The translations under genes were made by a program, and so were the position numbers. Under the pieces are notes generated by a model. That model was given only the letters and a program-made list of their open reading frames with translations. It was not told where the DNA came from and did no database searches. A stretch of 64,000 bases of DNA, from the NCBI RefSeq assembly GCF_900055185.1, contig NZ_FIZX01000001.1:1116001-1180000 (forward strand), read 5' to 3'. Within the stretch, counting starts at the first letter, position 1. Every line of letters begins with the position of its first letter. The DNA is from Grimontia celer. Lineage in GTDB: Bacteria > Pseudomonadota > Gammaproteobacteria > Enterobacterales > Vibrionaceae. This document shows, one piece after another, positions 15,938 through 25,009 of this stretch.

Positions 15938-17665
15938 ATGAAAGCAGTTATCGTGACATCGTGCCCAAGTGGTATTGCGAATACTATTATCGCCGCGGGG
16001 ATGCTTGAAAAAGCAGTCGCAGCACTCCAATGGCAAGCGGTTATTGAATGCCAAAGCATAGTAAAACCATCGAAACCCGCCTCAGCATCTGACATCGAGT
16101 CAGCGGACCTCATTCTCACTGTCGGGCCAGTCGCTGATATGGAGCGATTCAATGGCAAAACTGTCTATCAGGCCTCTTTGGAAGCTTGCTACGCCGACGT
16201 TAAACAATTGCTGGTTGATGCGACCTCAAAAGCTAAGACCTTCAACTATGTTTCCTCTTCTGAAGTTATTGAACCGTCGGCCCAAAAACGAATTGTCGGT
16301 ATTACGGCTTGTCCAACTGGCGTAGCCCACACATTTATGGCGGCTGAAGCTGTTGAAGAAGAAGCCAAGGCCCAGGGCATGTGGGTAAAAATTGAAACCC
16401 GTGGTTCTGTTGGGGCGAAAAACCAACTGACTGATGAAGAGGTTGCTGCGGCTGACTTGGTCTTTATTGGTGCGGATATTGAAGTCGACATGGCTCGTTT
16501 TGATGGCAAGCGCGTATATCGAACCAGTACCGGAGCTGCACTTAAGAAAACCAAGCAAGAGTTAGCCAATGCGTTTGAGCAAGCTGAGGTTTACAAACAT
16601 GGCGTTGCAAAAGCGGATAACAGTGGGAAGAAAGAGCGTACCGGTGCATATAAACACTTGATGACGGGTGTTTCACACATGTTGCCATTGGTTGTTGCTG
16701 GTGGTCTGTGTATCGCTTTGTCTTTCGTCTTTGGAATTGAAGCGTTCAAGGAAGAGGGCACATTAGCGGCTGCACTCATGGAAATAGGTGGCGCGAGCGC
16801 GTTTGCGTTGATGGTACCAGTGTTGGCTGGCTTTATCGCATTTTCGATCGCTGACCGTCCGGGTCTTGCTCCTGGCCTTATTGGCGGTATGCTGGCAAGT
16901 TCTACTGGTGCTGGCTTCCTGGGCGGTATCGTTGCAGGTTTCCTGGCAGGTTATTCCGCAAAACTGATCGCTGATAAAGTCCAACTGCCGGACTCAATGG
17001 CAGCGCTTAAGCCAATCCTAATCATTCCACTACTGGCGAGCTTGGTGACGGGTCTAGTCATGATTTTCGTAGTAGGTGGTCCTGTCGCAGGGGTGATGAA
17101 TAGTCTGACCGAGTTCCTGAACAGCATGGGTTCGACCAATGCTGTTCTACTGGGTGTCATCCTTGGTGCCATGATGTGCTTTGACTTGGGTGGCCCTGTC
17201 AACAAAGCTGCTTATACATTTGGTGTTGGCTTATTGGCGTCGCAAACTTACACACCAATGGCAGCAGTGATGGCTGCGGGTATGGTTCCGGCAATGGGTA
17301 TGGGCCTGGCAACCTTGTTAGCACGCAGCAAGTTTAACCCTCAGGAACGTGAAGCGGGCAAGGCGTCGTTTGTGCTTGGACTGTGTTTTATCTCTGAGGG
17401 TGCGATTCCTTTCGCAGCTCGTGACCCAATGCGTGTCATTCCCGCCTGTATGGTGGGCGGTGCATTGACTGGTGCGTTTTCTATGTTGATTGGCGCGAAA
17501 CTGATGGCTCCGCACGGTGGTATCTTTGTTCTGTTTATTCCAAATGCTATCACGCCAGTGCTGCTTTACCTCGGCGCAATTGCGGCAGGTACCTTGGTGA
17601 CAGGGTTTATGTATGCGGCATTGAAGCAAAGCGAGGAATCGCAAGCTGTTGCTCAGCACGCATAG
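15938..17665 (+). CDS. fruA: PTS fructose transporter EIIBC
   Basis: 575 residues. A degenerate EIIB' domain (1-~95) is followed by a full EIIB domain with phospho-Cys125 in TACPTGVAHTF, then a multi-span EIIC domain from about residue 240. It imports fructose and releases it as fructose-1-phosphate. The first domain also keeps a P-loop-like TSCPSGIANT with Cys9, whereas the E. coli EIIB' domain lacks that Cys. The ribosome binding site AAAGGAACAGGGG is strong. The operon ends at the terminator at 17689. Confidence 0.93.
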   Translation: MKAVIVTSCPSGIANTIIAAGMLEKAVAALQWQAVIECQSIVKPSKPASASDIESADLILTVGPVADMERFNGKTVYQASLEACYADVKQLLVDATSKAKTFNYVSSSEVIEPSAQKRIVGITACPTGVAHTFMAAEAVEEEAKAQGMWVKIETRGSVGAKNQLTDEEVAAADLVFIGADIEVDMARFDGKRVYRTSTGAALKKTKQELANAFEQAEVYKHGVAKADNSGKKERTGAYKHLMTGVSHMLPLVVAGGLCIALSFVFGIEAFKEEGTLAAALMEIGGASAFALMVPVLAGFIAFSIADRPGLAPGLIGGMLASSTGAGFLGGIVAGFLAGYSAKLIADKVQLPDSMAALKPILIIPLLASLVTGLVMIFVVGGPVAGVMNSLTEFLNSMGSTNAVLLGVILGAMMCFDLGGPVNKAAYTFGVGLLASQTYTPMAAVMAAGMVPAMGMGLATLLARSKFNPQEREAGKASFVLGLCFISEGAIPFAARDPMRVIPACMVGGALTGAFSMLIGAKLMAPHGGIFVLFIPNAITPVLLYLGAIAAGTLVTGFMYAALKQSEESQAVAQHA

Positions 17666-17688
17666 ATGAAGTCTATGCAAGAGAAGAG

Positions 17689-17713
17689 AAAGCCGACCTA
17701 GGGTCGGCTTTTT
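17689..17713 (+). terminator. fruBKA terminator
   Basis: AAAGCCGACC / GGTCGGCTTT around TAG, followed by TT. A 6-bp hairpin (17661-17677) just upstream includes the fruA stop codon. Confidence 0.88.
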
Positions 17714-17717
17714 GCGT

Positions 17718-18182
17718 TCAGTAGGGGCTAGCGGGTGCGCGTAAATTCAGGTCGTTCTGACCCATCATAAAGGTCACATGAAGCTCGACTAATTGTTCGC
17801 TCTCCCTTTGCCACGCTGCGTCTTTCTGTTGTTGGCAGAATTCCATCATGGCCACAATCAACATATCAAGCTTCTTAAGACTCCAACGCTTAATGTCAGG
17901 TTCCATGTCAGATCGCGAAGCCAACGCCTGAAGTTTTGCATAGCAAAACTGCAAATAGCTAAATGCTTCCTCAGTCTTACCCTCAAACTGATAGTGACGC
18001 TGCAGCTTAGTGCAGCCATCAACAAAATAAGCAATCGCGTCACTGCGTTTTAGGTCAATCGGCGGGTCAAATATCATAGCGGGGGTTTGCGAGACGATGG
18101 CAGCGAGTGATTCAACATTTCGGTGTTCAGTGTCTTCGTACCAATTTTGAATTTTCTTCATCCACGATTCGACGACGTCCAC
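17718..18182 (-). CDS. Unknown helical cytoplasmic protein, last gene of a signalling group
   Basis: 154 residues from GTG 18182, with GGGAGA six bases upstream. It is predicted mostly helical, with no signal peptide or membrane segment, and has several Trp and Cys. I recognise no domain. It is downstream of the DUF3334 and hybrid kinase genes on the same strand, with 69- and 83-bp gaps. A hairpin without a T-tract sits in the first gap, so co-transcription is plausible but not certain. Confidence 0.7.
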   Translation of the reverse strand: MDVVESWMKKIQNWYEDTEHRNVESLAAIVSQTPAMIFDPPIDLKRSDAIAYFVDGCTKLQRHYQFEGKTEEAFSYLQFCYAKLQALASRSDMEPDIKRWSLKKLDMLIVAMMEFCQQQKDAAWQRESEQLVELHVTFMMGQNDLNLRAPASPY

Positions 18183-18211
18183 AGTATTCTCCCTGGCTAT
18201 TTATTGTTTTT

Positions 18212-18232
18212 ATGGCGGCATTGTGCCGCCAT
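18212..18232. repeat. Intercistronic hairpin, 9-bp stem
   Basis: ATGGCGGCA-TTG-TGCCGCCAT is perfect, but on the minus strand it is followed by A-rich sequence, not T. It is therefore probably a processing or stability element rather than a terminator. Confidence 0.5.
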
Positions 18233-18251
18233 TGGGACTTAGGAAGGGGGG

Positions 18252-18941
18252 TTAGATGCCAAGATCATCCATTAAAGAATCAGCTTCTGCGGCTTTTTTT
18301 GAACGGCCCTTTTTCTTATCTTTACCTTCTAAGCTTTTGGCCACTTCTTCTTCCAGAATCTCATCTGGATTGATTTCCTCACCTTCTTCAAACTCTTCTA
18401 ATTGAATGAACTCGGTGCGTTCCATGGAAAGCTCAAGATAGAAAATATTGTTGCCTTCAGTACTAAAACTAACGCGACGCGCTTGAGGACGATCAATATT
18501 GCTGTCCACTGTCACGTTAATATTCTTGTTGATTGCCATCATCTTCGGTTGGTTTTGCGTGATGTTGGTTTGTAGCGAGCGTTTAACTTTGCCAGTGAAA
18601 TCTCCAACAATCTGGTTCATTAACTCGCCGAGTACATCTGCTACTTCATCTGAAGTATGAAGGGTTGCAAGCTCTTCTTTTGGAATCCCCATGTGGGACA
18701 TGTATTTTTGATAGACTTCGAGCGCAGCTTTGGCTTCAAAATTAATGACCACCAACCCTGAAAAACCACCATCAAAAAGGACAAAACACCCAAAGTCGGG
18801 TTTCAAACTTGTTTTGGTGATTTTCTGAACCATCGCAGAATGATGGACTTGTGAGTCTGTGGCTTTGGAAAGTACCGCGGTAACTGACTGACAAAGTTTT
18901 AGCAGAATGTCTTCAGTAGTGATGATTTTTGTTTTTCTCAT
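18252..18941 (-). CDS. DUF3334 family protein with CheC/CheX-like core
   Basis: 229 residues. Residues ~45-130 resemble a CheX/CheC fold and contain DVLGELMNQIVGD, which fits the D/S-x3-E-x2-N phosphatase motif of CheC, CheX and FliY. The C-terminal ~60 residues are a charged Glu/Lys-rich tail. If the motif is active, the protein would remove phosphate from a receiver domain, and the neighbouring hybrid kinase supplies one. The DUF3334 name is from memory of Vibrio annotations; the phosphatase role is inference. Confidence 0.72.
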   Translation of the reverse strand: MRKTKIITTEDILLKLCQSVTAVLSKATDSQVHHSAMVQKITKTSLKPDFGCFVLFDGGFSGLVVINFEAKAALEVYQKYMSHMGIPKEELATLHTSDEVADVLGELMNQIVGDFTGKVKRSLQTNITQNQPKMMAINKNINVTVDSNIDRPQARRVSFSTEGNNIFYLELSMERTEFIQLEEFEEGEEINPDEILEEEVAKSLEGKDKKKGRSKKAAEADSLMDDLGI

Positions 18942-19024
18942 GACTGGCTCACTCGTTCTGATGTTGATTGAATCTTTACAAGTGTGGCACTAAATCCGGC
19001 ATTCTGCTGAAATCTCTCTCGGTA

Positions 19025-22000
19025 TTAGTTTTCTGCCGCGCGCTCTCCAAGTGATTGTAATAAATCAGCATGCTTACTGTGCACAGCGAGCAGGGTGGCA
19101 TTCAAAACTGGTCTGAGGTCGTCTATCAATCCACCCGTATCTTGATTTTCAGCAGCCGCTGATTTTTCTATTTGCATACAAAGGTCTGAAAGCTCAATCG
19201 CGCCTATGCTTCGGGAGGAGGTTTTCAGTTTGTGGGAGAGCATTTTTACTTCAGTGAAATCATAGGGCGCCTGGAAGTCTGCCAAGGTGTTCAACTCTGG
19301 CTCGCAGTGTTTGATGAACTCTCCGAGCACTTCCGCATAGGTCTCCGTATCACCCCAGAAGAGCTTCTTTAGTACCTCGGGGTCCAATTCGATTATTGTG
19401 TGAGGAAGGATCGCTGGTACCTCCAGCTTTGTTGATGTTTCAACGCTGGACGCACTGTTTATAGCCGTTAGTGGCTCTTCTTTAGGTTCTTCGAAAGGCT
19501 TGCTTTGCGCACACCATTTTGCGAGTACCTTTTGGATAACGTCGATTTCTACCGGTTTGGCGATAAAGTCATTCATGCCGGTGTCAATGCAGCGCTCTGC
19601 TTCCCCGACCAAAGCATTGGCAGTAAGCGCAACAATAGGGACAAATTCAGCACGTTCTTTTTGGATCTCACGAATCGCTTTTGTGAGCTCATAGCCATCC
19701 ATGTTAGGCATATGACAATCGGTTAGGACCAAAGTGAAGGCTTGGTTTCTGTATGCCCTCAGTGCTTCTTGACCATCTGCAGTCATCACCACGTGATAGC
19801 CAAGGTAGGTAAGCTGCTTTTCGATAACCGTTTGGTTTGTCACGTTGTCTTCAGCGACTAGAATGGTTCCCTGCATTTCCTCAGCGCGCTCGATAAAGGC
19901 TTCTTTGCCACGCGTGTCGATTACAGGGTAATCAGGGCTTTCAAGACCTACACAGATTCGCAAACCGCTCAGTAAACTGGCGAGCTTTAGCGGAGATGAA
20001 AAAATGGCAAACACATCGATACCACCATAACGGCGAACCGGCAGATTCATATCCAACTCCAGATAGCGAATATCTACCTTGGGAGGTACGAAGGCTGGCA
20101 TCAATTGCTTCGTTTTGAGGTAATCGCGGCAAAGTACCACGTATTTAACATCTTCTCGCTCGAATTTCTGTAAGTGCAGCATTTCGATTGTGATGCTCTG
20201 AACAGCAATATTCATCGAGTGCAGATAATTATCGATACTGACTTTCAGCGCGCCATTTTCTAGGGAGTTAATGCAGATAACATTGTTGAGTGATGCAGCA
20301 GACTCTCTCAACAGTTCAATATTGCATTCATCCGGTGCCGTAATTTCCTGAGAATAGGGAAGGGTGAAGCTCACCATAAATGTAGAGCCGATACCCTCTT
20401 CACTGGTAGCTGAAATAGCGCCTCCCATTAGGGAAGCAATATTGCGGCTAATTGCAAGACCGAGACCGGAACCACCGTAGCGACGAGTCGTGGAGTACTC
20501 TGCCTGTGTGAACGGTTGGAAAATGGCTTCTAGCTTATCTTTGCTGATGCCTATCCCGTTGTCGCGAATTTCGATAAAGACTCTAGCAGCCCCTTCAAGC
20601 GTTGATTCCGATTTTATCCAGACTTGCACTTCACCTCGATGAGGCTGTCCGCCAGAGAACTTGATGCCATTACCAATGATATTGAACAGAATTTGCTTGA
20701 TGCGAGTTGGGTCACCAATTAAAGAAGTGGGTACTTCCGGAGAAACAAATAGGGTGAGGGATACATTTTTTTCTGCCGCTTCCGTGGCGAGATTATCCAT
20801 TACTTGTTCTGCGATATGTCTAAGAGAAATAGTGACATTATCGATGCGCATTTTACCGGCCTCTATGCGGGAAAAGTCGAGTATGTCATTAATAATAGAC
20901 AGCAATGAGAGCGCTGATTCCCTAACTGTGTTGGCGACACTCATTTGAGACGTATCGAGTTTTGAACGCAACAGGATATCAATCATACCGATCACGCCAT
21001 TCATCGGTGTACGGATTTCATGGCTCATCGCAGCAAGGAATTGTGCTTTGGCTTTTGATGCGGTCTCAGCCAACTCTTTTTGGTATAGAAGCTGCTCTCG
21101 TGCCTGATTACGCGAGATGATGTGGTCGCGGAATGAACTTAACGCATGAGAAATCTGGCCGACCTCGTCAGGACGATCTTTATATAAAATCGGAATTTCA
21201 GTATTCCCGTCAGCAAGATTTCGCATGGTGTCTGCTAGTCGTGCAATAGGCTGCGTTACTTTCTTGTAGATGTAGTAAGTCACGAAGATACTGACAACCG
21301 TCATGATGGCAAACAAGGCAAAGAACGATAGCTGGTTTGTCTTTAATACGTTCCGAAGGTTTGCCATAGAGTTAGCCGCGCTGAAGCTGGTCTCTCTGGA
21401 AAACTCAGTTAAAGATGTCTCCAGTGTTTTGTATTCATTACCATTGATGGCCTTCAATGATGAAATAGCATCCAGCTTTTTAGAAGGGTCGTACTGATTA
21501 AACACGCGGGTAATGCGATTGGAAAGGACACCACCCAACCGTTTAATCAAATCCAATTGTTCGATGATGGTATTGTCTGTGGAGTTTTTTCTTAGATAGT
21601 TGATGTGATTACGAAAGAAGGCTTCGTTAGCATCAAACCTGTCTTTTTGATTTTCTTCACCACTCAAATAGAAAAACAATGCCGACGTCATGTCATCGAC
21701 TTCATCGCGGATAAGCCAGATATAGTGCTGTGTGTCTTGCTTTGTTAGCAAATCAGAAGTGTCTTTGCTGCTGTCTAGAAGACTGATAGATTCAAACAGC
21801 TCAGGGGCCAAAGTGGCAGAGATAATGCGTTTTTCGTTTAACGCCCAGACTTCTCTCTTCGGGTCGTACTCGTCAATCACATCGTTTTCTATCTTATCGA
21901 TAAAGTTGTCGTAGACTGATTCAATACTCTTGAGGTGGCTGGTTTCTGTTCCATGAAGTTTTTTCAGTTCGTTTAGCGAAACTTCAAACTGGTTTTTGTT

Positions 22001-22285
22001 GCGGTAGTAGTTTTCCAAGGCGGTGCTCTCACCCAGCGCATAGCTGAGCATGCTTCGGTTCATTTCGCCGGCGTAACGAAGCATAGATACCGAAAGTAGG
22101 GCGCTCGGAATTTCCAGTCGACTGGTATTGTTGGTGTCTGTGCTGGCACTGTCGTGCATGACATATGTAGAAACCGAAAGGAGCATCGCACAGAGTGTCA
22201 TCATCGCCATGATGAGACCGACTTTACCAACGATACTTTTTGAAAACGGGAACTGATTGGTGCGCTGAATCCGTTCGTCAGACAT
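19025..22285 (-). CDS. Hybrid sensor histidine kinase (HAMP-HisKA-HATPase-REC-HPt)
   Basis: 1086 residues. TM1 (~22-44), a ~270-residue helical periplasmic sensor, TM2 (~319-341), and HAMP (~342-395). HisKA has phospho-His422 in SHEIRTPMNG. The ATPase has an N-box near 535, DNGIGIS (575-581) and YGGSGLGLAI (603-612). A degenerate receiver-like segment (~655-790) precedes a true receiver with Asp856 in LTDCHMPNMDGYE. The C-terminal HPt has His1018 in HKLKTSSRSIGA. All phosphorelay steps up to a separate response regulator are present, but no response regulator gene is adjacent. The sensor resembles TorS-type helical sensors. Confidence 0.9.
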   Translation of the reverse strand: MSDERIQRTNQFPFSKSIVGKVGLIMAMMTLCAMLLSVSTYVMHDSASTDTNNTSRLEIPSALLSVSMLRYAGEMNRSMLSYALGESTALENYYRNKNQFEVSLNELKKLHGTETSHLKSIESVYDNFIDKIENDVIDEYDPKREVWALNEKRIISATLAPELFESISLLDSSKDTSDLLTKQDTQHYIWLIRDEVDDMTSALFFYLSGEENQKDRFDANEAFFRNHINYLRKNSTDNTIIEQLDLIKRLGGVLSNRITRVFNQYDPSKKLDAISSLKAINGNEYKTLETSLTEFSRETSFSAANSMANLRNVLKTNQLSFFALFAIMTVVSIFVTYYIYKKVTQPIARLADTMRNLADGNTEIPILYKDRPDEVGQISHALSSFRDHIISRNQAREQLLYQKELAETASKAKAQFLAAMSHEIRTPMNGVIGMIDILLRSKLDTSQMSVANTVRESALSLLSIINDILDFSRIEAGKMRIDNVTISLRHIAEQVMDNLATEAAEKNVSLTLFVSPEVPTSLIGDPTRIKQILFNIIGNGIKFSGGQPHRGEVQVWIKSESTLEGAARVFIEIRDNGIGISKDKLEAIFQPFTQAEYSTTRRYGGSGLGLAISRNIASLMGGAISATSEEGIGSTFMVSFTLPYSQEITAPDECNIELLRESAASLNNVICINSLENGALKVSIDNYLHSMNIAVQSITIEMLHLQKFEREDVKYVVLCRDYLKTKQLMPAFVPPKVDIRYLELDMNLPVRRYGGIDVFAIFSSPLKLASLLSGLRICVGLESPDYPVIDTRGKEAFIERAEEMQGTILVAEDNVTNQTVIEKQLTYLGYHVVMTADGQEALRAYRNQAFTLVLTDCHMPNMDGYELTKAIREIQKERAEFVPIVALTANALVGEAERCIDTGMNDFIAKPVEIDVIQKVLAKWCAQSKPFEEPKEEPLTAINSASSVETSTKLEVPAILPHTIIELDPEVLKKLFWGDTETYAEVLGEFIKHCEPELNTLADFQAPYDFTEVKMLSHKLKTSSRSIGAIELSDLCMQIEKSAAAENQDTGGLIDDLRPVLNATLLAVHSKHADLLQSLGERAAEN

Positions 22286-22609
22286 CTTAAATCCTTTAAC
22301 TCACATCCGTGCACGACCAGAAATAGGCTTTGTGGCTGTAATCATTTGTATTTTTATTAATGAAGGCTTTGCCACTTGTGCAATAAACCATGAAATCAGC
22401 AGTTTAAGTTCGTATTGAGCAGGAAGTTTTAAAGCGCCTGCATTCGTTAAACCGGACTATCATGTTCTTGGGAACTTATAATGTAGACGGCCAAATCGCA
22501 ATATGGAGACATTAGATTCAATAAAGTGACATGAGACGTAATTATTGGTACCAATTTTGTGCCAAGGGCAATAAAATTGCGGGAAGAGGATATTCACTGG
22601 AGGTAAAAA
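22286..22609. other. Intergenic, divergent promoters
   Basis: 324 bp between the hybrid kinase and the DUF3802 gene. AT-rich. I see no operator dyad, terminator or reading frame worth calling. Confidence 0.4.
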
Positions 22610-22954
22610 ATGGTCGTTGAATCAGATGGATATGCGGCGCTGATTGAGTTCTTTGTCGATAACTTAGGGCAATTTTCCGCTCCGGGTGACAAAGTTGGCT
22701 CCGAAACCATCGACGATCTTGTTCATGAATTGGTTGCCAGCCAAATCATGGCGATCTGTGATCAAAACAAAGAGATGCCGCAGGCTCTTCGCTTTGAAAT
22801 TATGCGTGAAGCAGACAAAATCGTGGCAGATTTGGAAGAGATCCTCAGCTCGGTCTGGCATCAAAAGCCGACTTACACCCAAATCAATATTCTCGAAGAA
22901 TACATTGGTTTGGTGAAGAATTTGTTCGATGCCGCTGTCTCTGAGTTCGTTTAA
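22610..22954 (+). CDS. DUF3802-like conserved protein
   Basis: 114 residues, ATG 22610 with GGAGG eight bases upstream. Entirely helical, acidic and soluble, with no catalytic motif. Length and sequence style match the small Vibrio family annotated DUF3802, as I recall it. Function unknown. It is followed 106 bp later by tapT on the same strand. Confidence 0.7.
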   Translation: MVVESDGYAALIEFFVDNLGQFSAPGDKVGSETIDDLVHELVASQIMAICDQNKEMPQALRFEIMREADKIVADLEEILSSVWHQKPTYTQINILEEYIGLVKNLFDAAVSEFV

Positions 22955-23060
22955 GCGCCACGAATCTTAAACCACCTTTCACAAACAGTTGCACCACGCA
23001 AAACCGCAATTAAAATGCGCCTGTTCTTTACTGCTTTAATCACAATGCAAGGCGCATTTA

Positions 23061-23792
23061 ATGAAACCTCACGCTCTACACCAGCTTTACCAAAAACGCT
23101 TAGCCCAGTCGACCCGTCCTTTTAAAGCACGGGGAGCGAGTGTGGATCGTTGTACGTGTTGTATGGTGGTTAGAAGGCTCTGTATTTGTGAAGAAAAGGT
23201 CACACATAGCACCAATGCGGCCTTTTTGTTGGTTATGTATGACGATGAGGTATTAAAGCCAAGCAATACTGGGCGTTTGATCGCTGATACTGTTCAAGAT
23301 ACTTATGCGTATATTTGGTCGCGCACAGAGCCAAATAAAGAAATGTTAGATTTGATCAACGATCCCAAATGGCAGCCTTATGTAGTCTTTCCAGACCAAT
23401 ATGCCGAACAAGGAAGAGTGAGTGAAGAACCCTTGGCTGAAGAGGGGAAACGTCCTCTATTTATCTTGATTGACGGAACCTGGCAGGAAGCGAAAAAGAT
23501 TTTCAGAAAAAGTCCCTGGCTGGACAACTTTCCCGTACTGAGTGTTAAAGCGGAAACGCTATCAAGATATGGTGTTCGCGAAGCGAATGGTGAAAGCCAA
23601 TTGGCAACAGCGGAAGTCGCGGCAAAAGTGTTGGCACTAAACGGAGATACATTGGCCAGTGAGAGCTTAGATGCTTGGTTTGATGTATTTCGAGAGCACT
23701 ATCTCACTGGTAAGAAGCAACGCCAGTTACCCATTCCAGGGGCATTGGATAAATACCGGGAAGTGGTAAAAAGACAAACCGAGAGAAACTAG
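23061..23792 (+). CDS. tapT: tRNA-uridine aminocarboxypropyltransferase (DTW domain)
   Basis: 243 residues. TapT (former YfiP) transfers the aminocarboxypropyl group of S-adenosylmethionine to U47 of tRNA, forming acp3U. The N-terminal Cys cluster RCTCCMVVRRLCICE (residues 31-45) and the DTW-family motif LIDGTWQEAKKIF (about 140-152) are both visible, as is the C-terminal helical region. It is translated from ATG 23061. There is no obvious terminator before nagK, 160 bp downstream. Confidence 0.85.
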   Translation: MKPHALHQLYQKRLAQSTRPFKARGASVDRCTCCMVVRRLCICEEKVTHSTNAAFLLVMYDDEVLKPSNTGRLIADTVQDTYAYIWSRTEPNKEMLDLINDPKWQPYVVFPDQYAEQGRVSEEPLAEEGKRPLFILIDGTWQEAKKIFRKSPWLDNFPVLSVKAETLSRYGVREANGESQLATAEVAAKVLALNGDTLASESLDAWFDVFREHYLTGKKQRQLPIPGALDKYREVVKRQTERN

Positions 23793-23952
23793 ACTGAAGA
23801 CCTTGCCAAAATTTGCGATGAGATGCGCAGAAATAGCGGAGATCATTGGGTTGCAGAGGAGGTATTTTGTTTTTAATCACATTCATACCTCGCTGAAACA
23901 GGGATAATTTGGGCAATTCAGCGAATTGAAAATTGGAACAATGGAGTAAAGG

Positions 23953-24864
23953 ATGTATTACGGCTTTGACGTAGGCGGCACAAAGATAGAGTTTGGTGCG
24001 TTTGACAGTGATTTGAAGCGCCAAGCAACTGAACGTGTTCCTACACCAGGTGATGATTACGAGCAGTTGATTGAGACGCTCGCGGCGCTGGTGGCCAAGT
24101 ACGACCAACAATTTGGTTGTGAAGGTACAGTAGGCATTGGTATCCCTGGTATTGAGAAAGCAGAAGACGGCACGGTACTGACAGTTAACGTGCCGGCAGC
24201 TAAAGGGCGCACGCTACGTACCGATCTTGAAGCAAAAATCGGTCGTGCGGTAGCGCTTAACAATGATGCGAACTGTTTTGCTCTTTCCGAAGCATGGGAC
24301 GAAGAACTACGGGGTGAAAAAGTCGTTCTGGGTCTGATTCTGGGTACTGGCTTTGGCGGTGGTTTGATCGTCGACGGTAAAGTCGTATCAGGTAAAAACA
24401 ACGTTGCGGGTGAGCTGGGCCATATGCGTATGCCTATTGACGCGTGGCTACACCTTGGCGAAAACGCACCGATTTTTGATTGCGGTTGTGAAAAGAAAGG
24501 TTGTATCGATAACTACCTATCTGGACGCGGCTTCGAAATGCTGTACACGCATTTCTATGGCGAAGAAAAGAAAGCCATTGAAATCATCAATGCATTCAAA
24601 GAAGGCGAAGAACAAGCTTCAGAGTTTGTTGAAAGGTACATGGAAATGCTTGCCATGGTATTTGCTGGCCTTTTCACTGGTATTGACCCAGATGTGGTTG
24701 TCCTTGGCGGCGGTTTGTCTAACTTTGAATACATTTATGAAGAAATGCCGAAACGCGTGCCTAAATACCTGTTGTCGATAGCAAACGCGCCTAAAATTAT
24801 AAAGGCGAAACACGGTGATTCCGGTGGTGTGCGAGGTGCCGCATTCCTGAATATTCAACGATAG
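23953..24864 (+). CDS. nagK: N-acetylglucosamine kinase
   Basis: 303 residues, ROK family. It phosphorylates GlcNAc, for example from cell-wall recycling, to GlcNAc-6-phosphate. The phosphate-binding motif [10 protein letters not shown] opens the protein. [10 protein letters not shown] and the Cys/His zinc motif [16 protein letters not shown] (about 177-192), typical of NagK, follow, and the adenosine motif [10 protein letters not shown] is near 253-262. Start at ATG 23953 with GGAGTAAAGG upstream. Confidence 0.92.
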   Translation: MYYGFDVGGTKIEFGAFDSDLKRQATERVPTPGDDYEQLIETLAALVAKYDQQFGCEGTVGIGIPGIEKAEDGTVLTVNVPAAKGRTLRTDLEAKIGRAVALNNDANCFALSEAWDEELRGEKVVLGLILGTGFGGGLIVDGKVVSGKNNVAGELGHMRMPIDAWLHLGENAPIFDCGCEKKGCIDNYLSGRGFEMLYTHFYGEEKKAIEIINAFKEGEEQASEFVERYMEMLAMVFAGLFTGIDPDVVVLGGGLSNFEYIYEEMPKRVPKYLLSIANAPKIIKAKHGDSGGVRGAAFLNIQR

Positions 24865-24911
24865 GTTCGATAGACTCATTTTCTAAGTCTTTGTAATCTT
24901 GAGTTAAATCG

Positions 24912-24940
24912 AGGCACCGCAACAGCGGTGCCTTTTGTTT
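24912..24940 (+). terminator. nagK terminator
   Basis: AGGCACCGC-AACA-GCGGTGCCT followed by TTTGTTT. Confidence 0.88.
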
Positions 24941-25009
24941 AAAAAATGCCATCAAACTATGAGAAGGTGGCAGATTAAAACCAACTAGTCATAAGAGTCA
25001 GATAGACCA

